Below are positions 19,020-27,246 of a stretch of DNA of 64,000 nucleotides, piece by piece (position 1 is the stretch's first letter; the number at the start of each line of letters is the position of its first letter). The notes under the pieces were generated by a model. The model worked only from the letters and a program-made list of their open reading frames with translations. It was not told where the DNA came from and did not search any database. The translations under genes were made by a program, and so were the position numbers. The DNA is from JAJEBT01 sp965221485 (GTDB lineage: Bacteria > Pseudomonadota > Alphaproteobacteria > MPNO01 > UBA830): contig OZ244893.1 of the NCBI GenBank assembly GCA_965221485.1, positions 2,604,001 to 2,668,000 on the forward strand, written 5' to 3'.

Positions 19020-19943
19020 ATGGCGGTCAACCATGGACGGCCCGATATCTCCATCACGAGCAACTCGCATCCTATCAAAATTGGGCCTTGTCCCTTGCGT
19101 CAGTACTCCCTTCTGATCAACGGTGAGCGTCGTCTCGCATGGACGGAATGGGGGGATCCATCCAATCCCGATCTTCTGCTCTGCGTGCATGGTCTGACTC
19201 GCTCCGGACGGGATTTTGACCGAATTGCCCAAGCCCTTTCGGACCGGTTCCGCGTGGCATGCATTGATGTCGCCGGTCGAGGCCTGAGCGATCCTGTTCC
19301 GGGGGACCGCTACACGCTTGAGACCTATGTAGCCGATGCGGCCTGTCTTCTTGAGCGGTTGCAGCCCGCGTCTCTTTCATGGTTGGGAACTTCGATGGGC
19401 GGGCTGATCGGGCTTGCCTATACGGTTGCAGCCCCCGCCGGCTCACCGGCCATTGAGCGCCTGATCATCAATGACGTCGGACCCGAGGTGCCGCGAGCCG
19501 CACTCGGGAGAATTGCGGAATATGTTGGCCACCATTGGAAATTTCCTGATATGGAGTCCGCAGAAGCACATATCCGGAGAGCCTACGAACCCTTCCGGCT
19601 TCGAAGCGACGAGGACTGGCGCTGGTTTACCCGGATTTCTGTCCGCCACACCGACGATGGCGCTTATGTCCCCGCCTATGACCCCGCCATTAGCGACCAG
19701 TTTGCCGCTGCAGCTGCGAGCAAACCGGTCGAGAATTCCTGGCCGATCTGGGACGCGCTGACAATGCCGGTTCTGCTGCTGCGCGGCGAATTGTCCGATG
19801 TGCTGACCGAGCCCATCGCCCGCGAAATGCTCGCCCGCCGCCCGGAAACCGACCTGCACCTGATTCCCGGCGTCGGACATGCACCGCCCCTCCTGTATGA
19901 AAACGAAATCATACCTGTCAGGAACTGGATGATCGGCAACTGA
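19020..19943 (+). CDS. Alpha/beta hydrolase
   Basis: The 307-residue protein has the alpha/beta hydrolase core. The oxyanion segment is LLLCVHGLTRSGRDFDRIA, followed by VACIDVAGRGLSDP. The nucleophile elbow GTSMGG carries the serine, an acid follows in LLLRGELSDVL, and the catalytic histidine lies in LIPGVGHAPPLL. It could be an esterase or C-C bond hydrolase. The ATG at 19020 follows GGGAGG by 11 nt; a GTG at 19011 lies too close to that site. It ends 3 bp before the next hydrolase gene, so the two are co-transcribed. Confidence 0.88.
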   Translation: MAVNHGRPDISITSNSHPIKIGPCPLRQYSLLINGERRLAWTEWGDPSNPDLLLCVHGLTRSGRDFDRIAQALSDRFRVACIDVAGRGLSDPVPGDRYTLETYVADAACLLERLQPASLSWLGTSMGGLIGLAYTVAAPAGSPAIERLIINDVGPEVPRAALGRIAEYVGHHWKFPDMESAEAHIRRAYEPFRLRSDEDWRWFTRISVRHTDDGAYVPAYDPAISDQFAAAAASKPVENSWPIWDALTMPVLLLRGELSDVLTEPIAREMLARRPETDLHLIPGVGHAPPLLYENEIIPVRNWMIGN

Positions 19944-19946
19944 CCC

Positions 19947-20990
19947 ATGGAGACCCCCAGGTTTCAACGTCGCTGTCCGTGGATCACGGCAGATCTCCAG
20001 ACGGTCAGAAACGTGCTTCCCGGCCATCTGCCGGGCATTCCTCCCGGTTCGGGTCGTCGGTTCGAAATTCCGCTCAGCGATGGCAGCGGCGACCGCCTTG
20101 CAGCACGCTGCCACGAGGGGCGGTCGCCGGACTTGCCCACCATTATCCTGATCCACGGGCTCACCGGCTGCGAAAACAGTCGTCACATCCTTCAATCCGC
20201 CGAAGCCTGGCTGAATCAGGGGGCGCCGGTTATTCGCCTCAACCTCCGTGGATCTCCTCCTGGCCGTTCCATTGCGCGGGACCACTATCACATGAACCGG
20301 CTCGGAGACCTCGCCGATGCCTGTCGCTTCGTGGTCGATCTGCTTCCGCGGACACGGCAGAACGGCATTGTGATGATCGGATTCTCTTTCGGTGGAGCCC
20401 TGGCCATGCGTCTCGCCTGTTCTTCTTTCCTGCCGGAAGAAGTGAACTCCGTTGTTTCGGTTTCGGCTCCTCTCGACCTTGAAGCGGCTTCCCGCCGGAT
20501 CGGAGAACGCCGCAACCGGATCTATGAACGCTGGCTGCTTTCGCGCCTCGTGAACGAAACCAGACCTGTGCTGCAGCGGGCTCCACCGGCCGTTCGCGCC
20601 GGAGTTGCCCGGGCCCGACATATTCGTGATTTCGATGATGTGCTGACCTGTCGGGAGGCGGGATTTCGCGATGCTCTCGACTATTACCGTTCCTGTGCTC
20701 CGCTTCGGGACATCGATCTCCTTCGCATCCCGGCACTTGTGATCCATGCCGATGACGACCCCTGGGTTCCACCGCCGCCGGCGATCCGGCACCCGCTCCT
20801 GACCATGAAGCTGACCCGTGGCGGTGGTCATGTGGGCTTTCACGGCCGCGGCAGCCGGATGCCCTGGTATAATCAGGCCGCCATTTCGTTTGTCCGGGAA
20901 CAGGCCATGGGCCGGTCACAGACTGGCAACAGGTGTGGCGAAAAATCTCCACGCCCGGCAGAGACGGCCTTCACTCCCGACACGCACTGA
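19947..20990 (+). CDS. YheT-like alpha/beta hydrolase
   Basis: The 347-residue protein belongs to the YheT/EMB8 branch of alpha/beta hydrolases. Signs are TIILIHGLTGCENSRHI near 75, the nucleophile elbow GFSFGGALAMRLA near 150, and an acid-histidine pair in VIHADDDPWVP and GGGHVGFHG. Relatives are predicted short-chain esterases, some membrane-associated, without a settled physiological role. It follows the first hydrolase after 3 bp and is the last gene of the plus-strand group. Confidence 0.88.
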   Translation: METPRFQRRCPWITADLQTVRNVLPGHLPGIPPGSGRRFEIPLSDGSGDRLAARCHEGRSPDLPTIILIHGLTGCENSRHILQSAEAWLNQGAPVIRLNLRGSPPGRSIARDHYHMNRLGDLADACRFVVDLLPRTRQNGIVMIGFSFGGALAMRLACSSFLPEEVNSVVSVSAPLDLEAASRRIGERRNRIYERWLLSRLVNETRPVLQRAPPAVRAGVARARHIRDFDDVLTCREAGFRDALDYYRSCAPLRDIDLLRIPALVIHADDDPWVPPPPAIRHPLLTMKLTRGGGHVGFHGRGSRMPWYNQAAISFVREQAMGRSQTGNRCGEKSPRPAETAFTPDTH

Positions 20991-21519
20991 GCTCTCGTAC
21001 GGTGCCGGGGTTTTAGACACGTACCAACCCTTCATAACACTGGTAACCGATTGATCCGGTGCCGTGCTTTCGTCCGCCCACGCCAGAGCTGACCCCTGCT
21101 TCGACAAACCGGAATAGCATCACAACCGCCTCGCTCTCATCGCACGGGGGGCCATTTAAGCTTGATGGGACCCCGAGGCAAGTCCTTCAGCGACGAGACC
21201 CGGGAAATCTCGTAAACGCTCCGAAGGTCAACAGCTTCGCTTCCAAGAGCCTTGGGAATTGGGGGCGTCACGGAAGTTTTTCTTCTCATGATCGGCATCT
21301 GCCATCTGCAATTCTCTCACTGCACGGTCGGGACCGCAAGCTGTTCAGCACCGGGGGTGACGTCGTACTTTGACGGGATACCCTCCCTCCATGAGCCAAC
21401 ACGACCACTTGCTTCAGTCGGCAATCGACATGCATCCCCATTGATTGACATCAGGCGTCGAACAACACATCAGGGCTTGTCTTCTCGTGTCAGGGACTTG
21501 GCTACAAACGTGCCATATG
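20991..21519. other. Intergenic stretch of about 530 bp without a recognised gene
   Basis: Only short frames are open, such as 21059-21373 on the plus strand, and none has a recognisable domain. The right end should contain the promoter of the toxin-antitoxin remnant: a TTGGCT at 21498-21503 lies 17 nt before TAACGT inside the palindrome. Confidence 0.4.
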
Positions 21520-21535
21520 GTAACGTTAACGTTAC
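21520..21535. promoter_or_regulatory. 16-bp perfect palindrome, probable toxin-antitoxin operator
   Basis: The sequence GTAACGTTAACGTTAC equals its own reverse complement and is flanked by near-symmetric CATATG and TATATG. It lies directly before the toxin remnant and over a possible -10 (TTGGCT at 21498, 17-nt spacer, TAACGT at 21521). This is the usual place for the operator at which a HigA-like antitoxin represses its own operon. Binding by the adjacent antitoxin is inferred. Confidence 0.65.
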
Positions 21536-21538
21536 TAT

Positions 21539-21885
21539 ATGTTATGAACAAGTCAGGAAGTCCATCGACAAACAAGGGCCAAACCCGTTTGCGAGGTGGG
21601 ACGACTGGCTTAACGCTCCGGCGGCAGCCAAGGTGGGAACGGCGCTGACCCAGATGAAACAGAGCAACTTTACCAACATCAAGAGCGTTGGCGCTGGCGC
21701 CCTCGAATTCCGGATCGACTTCGGCTTTGGCCATCTCTTCCGTTGGCAGGGACGATGGCGGCCTGGTTATCCTGCAGTTGGAGGGGGGCAAGAAGAGCCA
21801 ACAACGGGTCAACCAGATCACTGAAAGGCTCTGGCGGGATTACAAACGACGGAAGGGTCTGGAGACTTCAGAACCATGGCACTGA
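21539..21885 (+). pseudogene. Frameshifted RelE/ParE (HigB-like) toxin gene
   Basis: Two adjoining frames together spell a RelE/ParE-type toxin. The first gives VRKSIDKQGPNPFARWDDW, then LNAPAAAKVGTALTQMKQSN and ALEFRIDFGFG. The second gives GGLVILQLEGGKKSQQ and then RLWRDYKRRKG. The reading frame must shift by one base at about 21750-21757 to join them. The first frame also lacks a normal start: at 21539 ATG is followed by TTATGA, and removing one T would give MYEQVRKS. Two single-base changes therefore seem to have killed the toxin. Its tail overlaps the antitoxin start by 10 bases, as in intact pairs. A sequencing error is the main alternative. Confidence 0.72.
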
Positions 21886-22232
21886 CACAGGATTTCAAGG
21901 TTACGCTTCAGGCTCGTATCCGGCGTGATCCGATCTTTCGCAAGGAGATGCTCAGGGAAGGCGTGGAATCCTTCCTTTCCGGTGATATCGACACCGGCAA
22001 GGCGGTGTTGCGCGACTATATCAATGCCACAATCGGTTTCCGGGAGCTTGGCGGGCTGACTCGAAAGTCACCCAAGAGCCTGATGCGCATGTTCGGCCCG
22101 AATGGCAATCCGCAAGCCCGTAACCTGTTCATGGTTATCGATTGTCTTCAGGAGCGTGAGGGGCTTCACTTCAAGGTACATGCGGTCCGCCAAGCAGGCC
22201 CGAAGGCACCTGTCATGCCGAACGAACATTGA
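21876..22232 (+). CDS. HigA-2-like antitoxin / DNA-binding protein
   Basis: The 118-residue protein matches the small helix-turn-helix antitoxins paired with the HigB-like toxin type: MALTQDFKVTLQARI, then TGKAVLRDYINATIGFRELG, and the recognition region LTRKSPKSLMRMFGPNGNPQ. These proteins neutralise the toxin and repress the operon. The gene is intact although its toxin is broken, so it could persist as a plain repressor acting at the palindrome 340 bp upstream. The start ATG lies within the toxin remnant's last codons. Confidence 0.87.
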   Translation: MALTQDFKVTLQARIRRDPIFRKEMLREGVESFLSGDIDTGKAVLRDYINATIGFRELGGLTRKSPKSLMRMFGPNGNPQARNLFMVIDCLQEREGLHFKVHAVRQAGPKAPVMPNEH

Positions 22233-22544
22233 CTGAATCGCCGAAAGCCTGATCGTCGACCGCATACTGACCCGCTTTCGCACCGTAACCAATGACGCAC
22301 CGATCTCCGATCCCTACTACGGACATCTCCGATCGGGGGAAATCGCTCGCTATTGATCAGTCAGGCTGGTTGCCGGAATTCGGGGCAACTGAAGTTCAGG
22401 AAAACCCTGACGGTGCGCGTAAGCGATTGCATGTGCGGTGAGGTTAGGGCCCGCAATCATTTTGAAAATCAAAACACTGCAGGAACCACCGTTCAAACCG
22501 AGTGCGATCGGTTACCATAGCTTCAAATTGAAGGAGGTTCTGCC
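22233..22544. other. Intergenic stretch with a possible gene remnant
   Basis: One frame from about 22239 to a TGA at 22357 reads protein-like, with an end of DPYYGHLRSGEIARY, but it has no start codon and an in-frame stop just upstream. It may be the tail of a lost gene. The remainder up to the DUF3179 gene shows nothing beyond a strong ribosome site (AAGGAGG) before its GTG start. Confidence 0.4.
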
Positions 22545-23567
22545 GTGAAACCATTCTCCGGAACCGCAGACCGGTCAAATGCCCGCAAGGGAGCCAACCT
22601 CATCGCCACGGCACTGGGAACCACGCTCGCTCTCGCCGGCGTTACCTGCGCCCTGGCCAGTCCCGCCGAGTGGAAATACGAATGGCCGAACACCGACTTC
22701 ACAAAAACTGCAGTCGAATTCTCCGAAATCTTCTCTGGCGGCCCCCCCAAGGATGGCATTCCTTCCATCGACAATCCCCGTTTCAAGCCGCTCACCGAGT
22801 ATGAAGGCGCCATAGACCGTGAACCGGTCATCACTTTCCGCCAGGGACAGGATGTCCGCGCCTATCCCCTGCGCGTCCTCATATGGCACGAGATCGTCAA
22901 CGATACCGTCGGCGGCATACCGGTCGCTGTGACCTATTGTCCGCTGTGCAATTCCTCCATCGTCTTCGACCGTCGTTCCGACGGAAAGACCCTCGATTTC
23001 GGAACGACCGGCAAGCTGCGGAATTCGGATCTCGTGATGTATGACCGCCAGACAGAGTCCTGGTGGCAGCAGTTCACCGGCACGGCAATCGTGGGAACCC
23101 TGAAGGGACAAAGCCTGAAGATACTGCCATCGCGGGTTGAATCCCTGGCTCGATTCCGAAACCGGTTTCCCGAGGGCAGGGTGCTCGTTCCGAACCGCCC
23201 CTCAATGCGTCCCTATGGCGCCAATCCCTATTTCAGATATGACACCTCTGCACGTCCGTTTCTCTATTCAGGAACCCTTCCCGAAGGAATCGAACCGCTG
23301 GCCTATGTGGTGCGGGTGGGCAACGAAGCATGGCCTCTGGATATCCTGAAAGACAAGCGCAAGATCGTGAGTGGCGATGTCGTGATCGAATGGGCTCCGG
23401 GTCAAAGCTCCGCCCTGGATGCCCAGGTGATTGCAGAGGGTCGCGACATCGGTAACGTTGTGGTAAAGCGGCGCACACCAGACGGTCTTGTTGACGAGAT
23501 TCATGACGTGACCTTCGCCTTTGTCTTTCATGCGTTCGTTGAAAGCGGAACGATTCACTTGAAGTGA
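22545..23567 (+). CDS. DUF3179 domain-containing exported protein
   Basis: The 340-residue protein starts at GTG with AAGGAGG upstream and has a signal-like hydrophobic stretch (residues 19-36, ending ALAS). The DUF3179 core is plain: DGIPSIDNPRF near residue 70, RAYPLRVLIWHEIVNDTVGG near 105-125, YCPLCNSSIVFDR with a C-x2-C pair, and FGTTGKLRNSDLVMYDR. The family is widespread in bacteria and archaea without an assigned function. The gene is 51 bp before a molybdopterin oxidoreductase on the same strand, so both may serve one periplasm-linked redox task. Confidence 0.9.
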   Translation: MKPFSGTADRSNARKGANLIATALGTTLALAGVTCALASPAEWKYEWPNTDFTKTAVEFSEIFSGGPPKDGIPSIDNPRFKPLTEYEGAIDREPVITFRQGQDVRAYPLRVLIWHEIVNDTVGGIPVAVTYCPLCNSSIVFDRRSDGKTLDFGTTGKLRNSDLVMYDRQTESWWQQFTGTAIVGTLKGQSLKILPSRVESLARFRNRFPEGRVLVPNRPSMRPYGANPYFRYDTSARPFLYSGTLPEGIEPLAYVVRVGNEAWPLDILKDKRKIVSGDVVIEWAPGQSSALDAQVIAEGRDIGNVVVKRRTPDGLVDEIHDVTFAFVFHAFVESGTIHLK

Positions 23568-23618
23568 ACCCAAGCCTATACTGTCGAGGATAGCGCCAGC
23601 GTACCGGGAGAGCATCGT

Positions 23619-25679
23619 ATGAAGCCAGACACTACCTATTCGGTCTGCCCTCACGACTGTGCGAGCGCCTGCGCTCTTGATGTCGAACTGGATGCGCCGC
23701 AACGGATTGGCCGGGTTCACGGCTCCAGCCACAACAGCTATACCGCAGGCGTCGTGTGCGCCAAGGTCGCGCGCTATGCAGAACGGGTCCATCACCCCAA
23801 CCGGCTCGTCCAGCCGATGCGCCGAAAGACCCGACGCGATCCCGGGGCAACGATTTCGGATTTTGAGCCGGTGAGCTGGGACGATGCGCTCGATATCCTG
23901 TGTGAAGCCCTCGTCAAGGCCACCGAACGACATGGCAGCGAGACGGTCTGGCTCTACAATTACGCCGGTACGATGGGAAGAGTGCAGCGTGACGCGGTTG
24001 TCGGCACGCGCAACGTGATGGGTTATTCGCGCCAGCACGACACGATCTGTTCTTCCATTATGCAAGCGGGGCTGCTGGCGGGATTGGGCAAGCAGCGCGG
24101 CACCGATCCCCGGGAATTCGCTGACTCCGACCTCATTGTGATCTGGGGCTCCAACCCCGTTCATACACAGGTCAACCTGATGACCCACATCAGCCTCGCG
24201 CGCAAGAATCGGGGAGCGAAGCTGGTCGTGATCGATCCCTACCGTACCCCGACGGCCGCGACGGCCGACATTCACCTGCAACCCGATCCCGGAACCGACG
24301 CAGCCCTCGCTTGCGCCGTCATGCATGTCCTGTTCCGTGACGGTCATGCCGATCACGACTACATGTCCCGCTATACCGACGCCCCGGGCGCGCTTGAGGA
24401 ACACCTGCGAAGCAGGGATCCAGCCTGGGCATCACGAATTACGGGGATTCCGGCGGAGGCCATAGAAGCATTCGCACGCGACTACGGGACCACAGAACGT
24501 GCCATCATTCGTCTTGGCTACGGGTTTTCGCGCTCGCGCAATGGAGCCTCGGGGCTCCATGCGGTCAGCTGCCTTCCAGCCGTGCGGGGTGCATGGAAAC
24601 ATCGGGGCGGAGGCCTGTACGGGTCGATCAGCGGTACCTTCAATCTGGACACACGGGCACTGACGGGTGTCGAGAACGCCGGGACCCGCTGGCTCGACAT
24701 GTCCCGACTGGGCCCCATCCTGACGGGTGATCAGGATGCGCTCAACGGAGGACCGCCAGTGACAGCGATGCTGGTCCAGAGTTCGAATCCCGCAGTTGTG
24801 GCGCCCGAATCCGGACTCGTTCGACAGGGAATGATGAAGGATGATTTCTTTCTCTGCGTACACGAGCAGTTCCTGACCGATACGGCAAAACTTGCGGACG
24901 TGATCCTTCCCGCGACAACCTTCCTTGAACATGACGATCTGTATACATCCTATGGTCAGACCTATCTGCAACTTGGCCCCAAGGTCATCGACCCCATAGG
25001 CGAAGCCCGCAGCAATCTCGAAGTCATGCAGGAATTGGGTCTCAAGATGGGCAAGCCCCATCCTACAGGCAGCAAGTCCGCATGGACGGTCATCGACGAA
25101 ATTCTTCTGGCCTCCGGTCATTGCGGAGCGGACGAATTGAAGGACCGGCGAATGATCGATCTCGCTCCTGAATTTGAAACCGCTCATTTTCTGGACGGCT
25201 TCGATCAGGCGGATGGAAAATTCCGTTTCCGGGCCGACTGGGCTTCACTGGGGCCCGATCACGCAGCCTTGCCCGATCTCCCTGACTTCGTTCCTTTGAT
25301 TGATGAGGCGGATCATGCCCATCCCTATCGCCTTGTCACGGCGCCCTCGCGGCATTATCTCAACAGCAGCTTCACCGAGACAAGGACTTCAATAGCCCAG
25401 GAACGACGGCCAGAGATCATGCTGCATCCGTCGGGTTGTGAAGCGCTTGGAATCGGCGAAGGCGATCGGGTCCGCATTGGCAACGATCGAGGCAATCTGG
25501 TGCTGCATGCAGTTCCGTTTGAAGGTATCAAACCCGGTGTCGCCGTGGTGGAAAGCATATGGCCCAACAGTGCATTCGAGGAAGGGATTGGTATCAATCT
25601 GTTGACGAGTTCCGAGCCGGGGGCGCCCAACGGGGGCGCCGTATTCCATGATACGGCGATCTGGGTGCGTCCAGCCTGA
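23619..25679 (+). CDS. Molybdopterin oxidoreductase with N-terminal [4Fe-4S] site (DMSO reductase family)
   Basis: The 686-residue protein begins with a four-cysteine cluster site (Cys10, 14, 18 and 47), then the molybdopterin domain. IWGSNPVHTQVNLM and the later VQSSNPAVVAPES are the two guanine-dinucleotide contact regions, and VILPATTFLEHDDLYTSYGQTYLQ is typical. The C-terminal domain contains ALGIGEGDRVRIGNDRGNL. Cys144 in HDTICSS is a candidate metal ligand. No twin-arginine signal is seen, so it is probably cytoplasmic. No electron-transfer subunit is adjacent. GGGAG precedes the ATG. The substrate is unknown. Confidence 0.9.
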   Translation: MKPDTTYSVCPHDCASACALDVELDAPQRIGRVHGSSHNSYTAGVVCAKVARYAERVHHPNRLVQPMRRKTRRDPGATISDFEPVSWDDALDILCEALVKATERHGSETVWLYNYAGTMGRVQRDAVVGTRNVMGYSRQHDTICSSIMQAGLLAGLGKQRGTDPREFADSDLIVIWGSNPVHTQVNLMTHISLARKNRGAKLVVIDPYRTPTAATADIHLQPDPGTDAALACAVMHVLFRDGHADHDYMSRYTDAPGALEEHLRSRDPAWASRITGIPAEAIEAFARDYGTTERAIIRLGYGFSRSRNGASGLHAVSCLPAVRGAWKHRGGGLYGSISGTFNLDTRALTGVENAGTRWLDMSRLGPILTGDQDALNGGPPVTAMLVQSSNPAVVAPESGLVRQGMMKDDFFLCVHEQFLTDTAKLADVILPATTFLEHDDLYTSYGQTYLQLGPKVIDPIGEARSNLEVMQELGLKMGKPHPTGSKSAWTVIDEILLASGHCGADELKDRRMIDLAPEFETAHFLDGFDQADGKFRFRADWASLGPDHAALPDLPDFVPLIDEADHAHPYRLVTAPSRHYLNSSFTETRTSIAQERRPEIMLHPSGCEALGIGEGDRVRIGNDRGNLVLHAVPFEGIKPGVAVVESIWPNSAFEEGIGINLLTSSEPGAPNGGAVFHDTAIWVRPA

Positions 25680-25748
25680 AACGGAGCGTCACGACAAAGT
25701 GAACGCAACCTTGTCTGCATTGAGATTGAAAACCGGTAATGTAACGCG

Positions 25749-26462
25749 ATGACCCCCGACAGGCGTGACAGACAACTGCCGACAGAATCGAGTTCCGATC
25801 AGATTTCGGACTTTCTGAACAAGGTTGCCTCTACCCCGGTCATCAAGACCTCTTCGGGACGGGGACGGATGATTTTCGCCATGGACGCAACGGCCAGCCG
25901 CGAGCCGTCCTGGGATCAGGCCTGCCATCTTCAGGCCGAGATGTTTCACGCGACCGACGGATTGGGAGGGCTTGAGGTTCAGCTCGTATTCTATCGGGGA
26001 TACGGGGAGTGCAAGGCCAGCCCATGGGTGAGTTCGTCAGCAGACCTGGTCAAGCGCATGGTCAAGGTTCGGTGCCTCGGCGGCCGAACCCAGCTTCGCA
26101 AGGTCTTGCGGCACGCGCTCACGGAAACCGACAGGAAACGGGTCAATGCACTTGTATTTGTAGGGGACTGCTTCGAGGAAGATATAGACGATGTTTGCCA
26201 CCTGGCCGGCGAACTCGGCGTCCGCGGAGTTCCCTGCTTCGTATTCCAGGAAGGCAGAGACCCTCTGGCCAGCCAGGCGTTTCGCCAGATTGCCCGGCTG
26301 AGCGGTGGAGCCCATTGCAATTTCGACCTGTCCTCGGCCCGCCAGTTGAAGGAATTACTCAGCGCAGTCGCCGTTTTTGCTGCCGGCGGGAGAATGGCTC
26401 TTGAAGATCTCTCGCGCCGGGATGGGGGCGGTGCCCGACTGATCACGAACCAGATCCGGTAA
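25749..26462 (+). CDS. VWA-like domain protein
   Basis: The 237-residue protein resembles a von Willebrand A fold: a first strand MIFAMDATAS with a metal-site-like D46-x-T48-x-S50, the middle GGRTQLRKVLRHAL, and a later strand NALVFVGDCFEEDIDDV. VWA proteins bind partners through a metal and often act with chaperones or in metal-cofactor assembly. There is no signal peptide. It stands 69 bp after the molybdopterin oxidoreductase and 52 bp before a membrane J-domain gene, suggesting an assembly pair, but this is inference. Confidence 0.75.
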   Translation: MTPDRRDRQLPTESSSDQISDFLNKVASTPVIKTSSGRGRMIFAMDATASREPSWDQACHLQAEMFHATDGLGGLEVQLVFYRGYGECKASPWVSSSADLVKRMVKVRCLGGRTQLRKVLRHALTETDRKRVNALVFVGDCFEEDIDDVCHLAGELGVRGVPCFVFQEGRDPLASQAFRQIARLSGGAHCNFDLSSARQLKELLSAVAVFAAGGRMALEDLSRRDGGGARLITNQIR

Positions 26463-26514
26463 CAGTGATGCTTCACGGTCCGTTCGGGAAACCTCGCAGG
26501 CTTTAGGCCAAATC

Positions 26515-27225
26515 ATGCCCTACGTCTTTCTCGGCATCGCCGTCGCTATCGGTCTGTTCCTGATCATCAGAGGATTGCGCAACACCAATCCGCGCAATCT
26601 GGGGCGGATGATCGGGCTTGTGTTGACACTTGTGGGCGCCGGGATCATCGTCTTCCTGTCTGCTACAGGCAGACTGGGGCCCATTGGCTGGGCAGCGCTC
26701 CTCGCCCCCCTGTTCTTCCGCTGGCGCCAGATGCGTCAAATGTTCAAGAACATGCGGGGTCCAACCCCCGGCGCCAATTCCGATGTCGAAACCCAATACC
26801 TGCGCATGACACTGGAACATGACAGCGGCGTTCTTCACGGAACCGTCATCGCCGGCAAGTACCAGGGATCAACCCTGGAAGAACTGACGATGGATCAGTT
26901 ACTTGATCTCCTGCGAGAGTGCCGGATCAACGATCCACCCTCCGCGACAGTCCTGGAATCCTATCTCGATCGGATACACGGCGCTTCCTGGCGGGGAGCC
27001 GGAGGCCAGGAGCATGCGGAATCAGCACGAGCTTCTTCAGGCATCATGACACCTGAAGAAGCTTACGAAGTGCTGGGCCTGCAACCGGGTGCAACCGAAG
27101 ACGAGATCCGCGAGGCCCACCGCCGGCTGCTTCTTGCCAACCATCCTGACCGAGGCGGTTCAACTTTCCTGGCAGCCCAGATCAATCAGGCAAAGGATGT
27201 CTTGCTTGCCCGCTCCCGACGGTGA
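26515..27225 (+). CDS. Membrane-anchored J-domain (DnaJ-like) protein
   Basis: The 236-residue protein has two or three membrane segments in the first 70 residues (YVFLGIAVAIGLFLII, then MIGLVLTLVGAGIIVFL). A cytoplasmic linker leads to a C-terminal J domain, EEAYEVLGLQPGATEDEIREAHRRLL, with the essential HPD at residues 210-212. J domains stimulate DnaK ATPase, so this protein would recruit DnaK to the membrane. Its client is unknown. It sits between the VWA-like gene and the phosphohexomutase gene, all on the plus strand with short gaps. AGG lies about 9 nt before the ATG. Confidence 0.9.
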   Translation: MPYVFLGIAVAIGLFLIIRGLRNTNPRNLGRMIGLVLTLVGAGIIVFLSATGRLGPIGWAALLAPLFFRWRQMRQMFKNMRGPTPGANSDVETQYLRMTLEHDSGVLHGTVIAGKYQGSTLEELTMDQLLDLLRECRINDPPSATVLESYLDRIHGASWRGAGGQEHAESARASSGIMTPEEAYEVLGLQPGATEDEIREAHRRLLLANHPDRGGSTFLAAQINQAKDVLLARSRR

Positions 27226-27246
27226 CTCCAGGCGCAGGATGCATCC

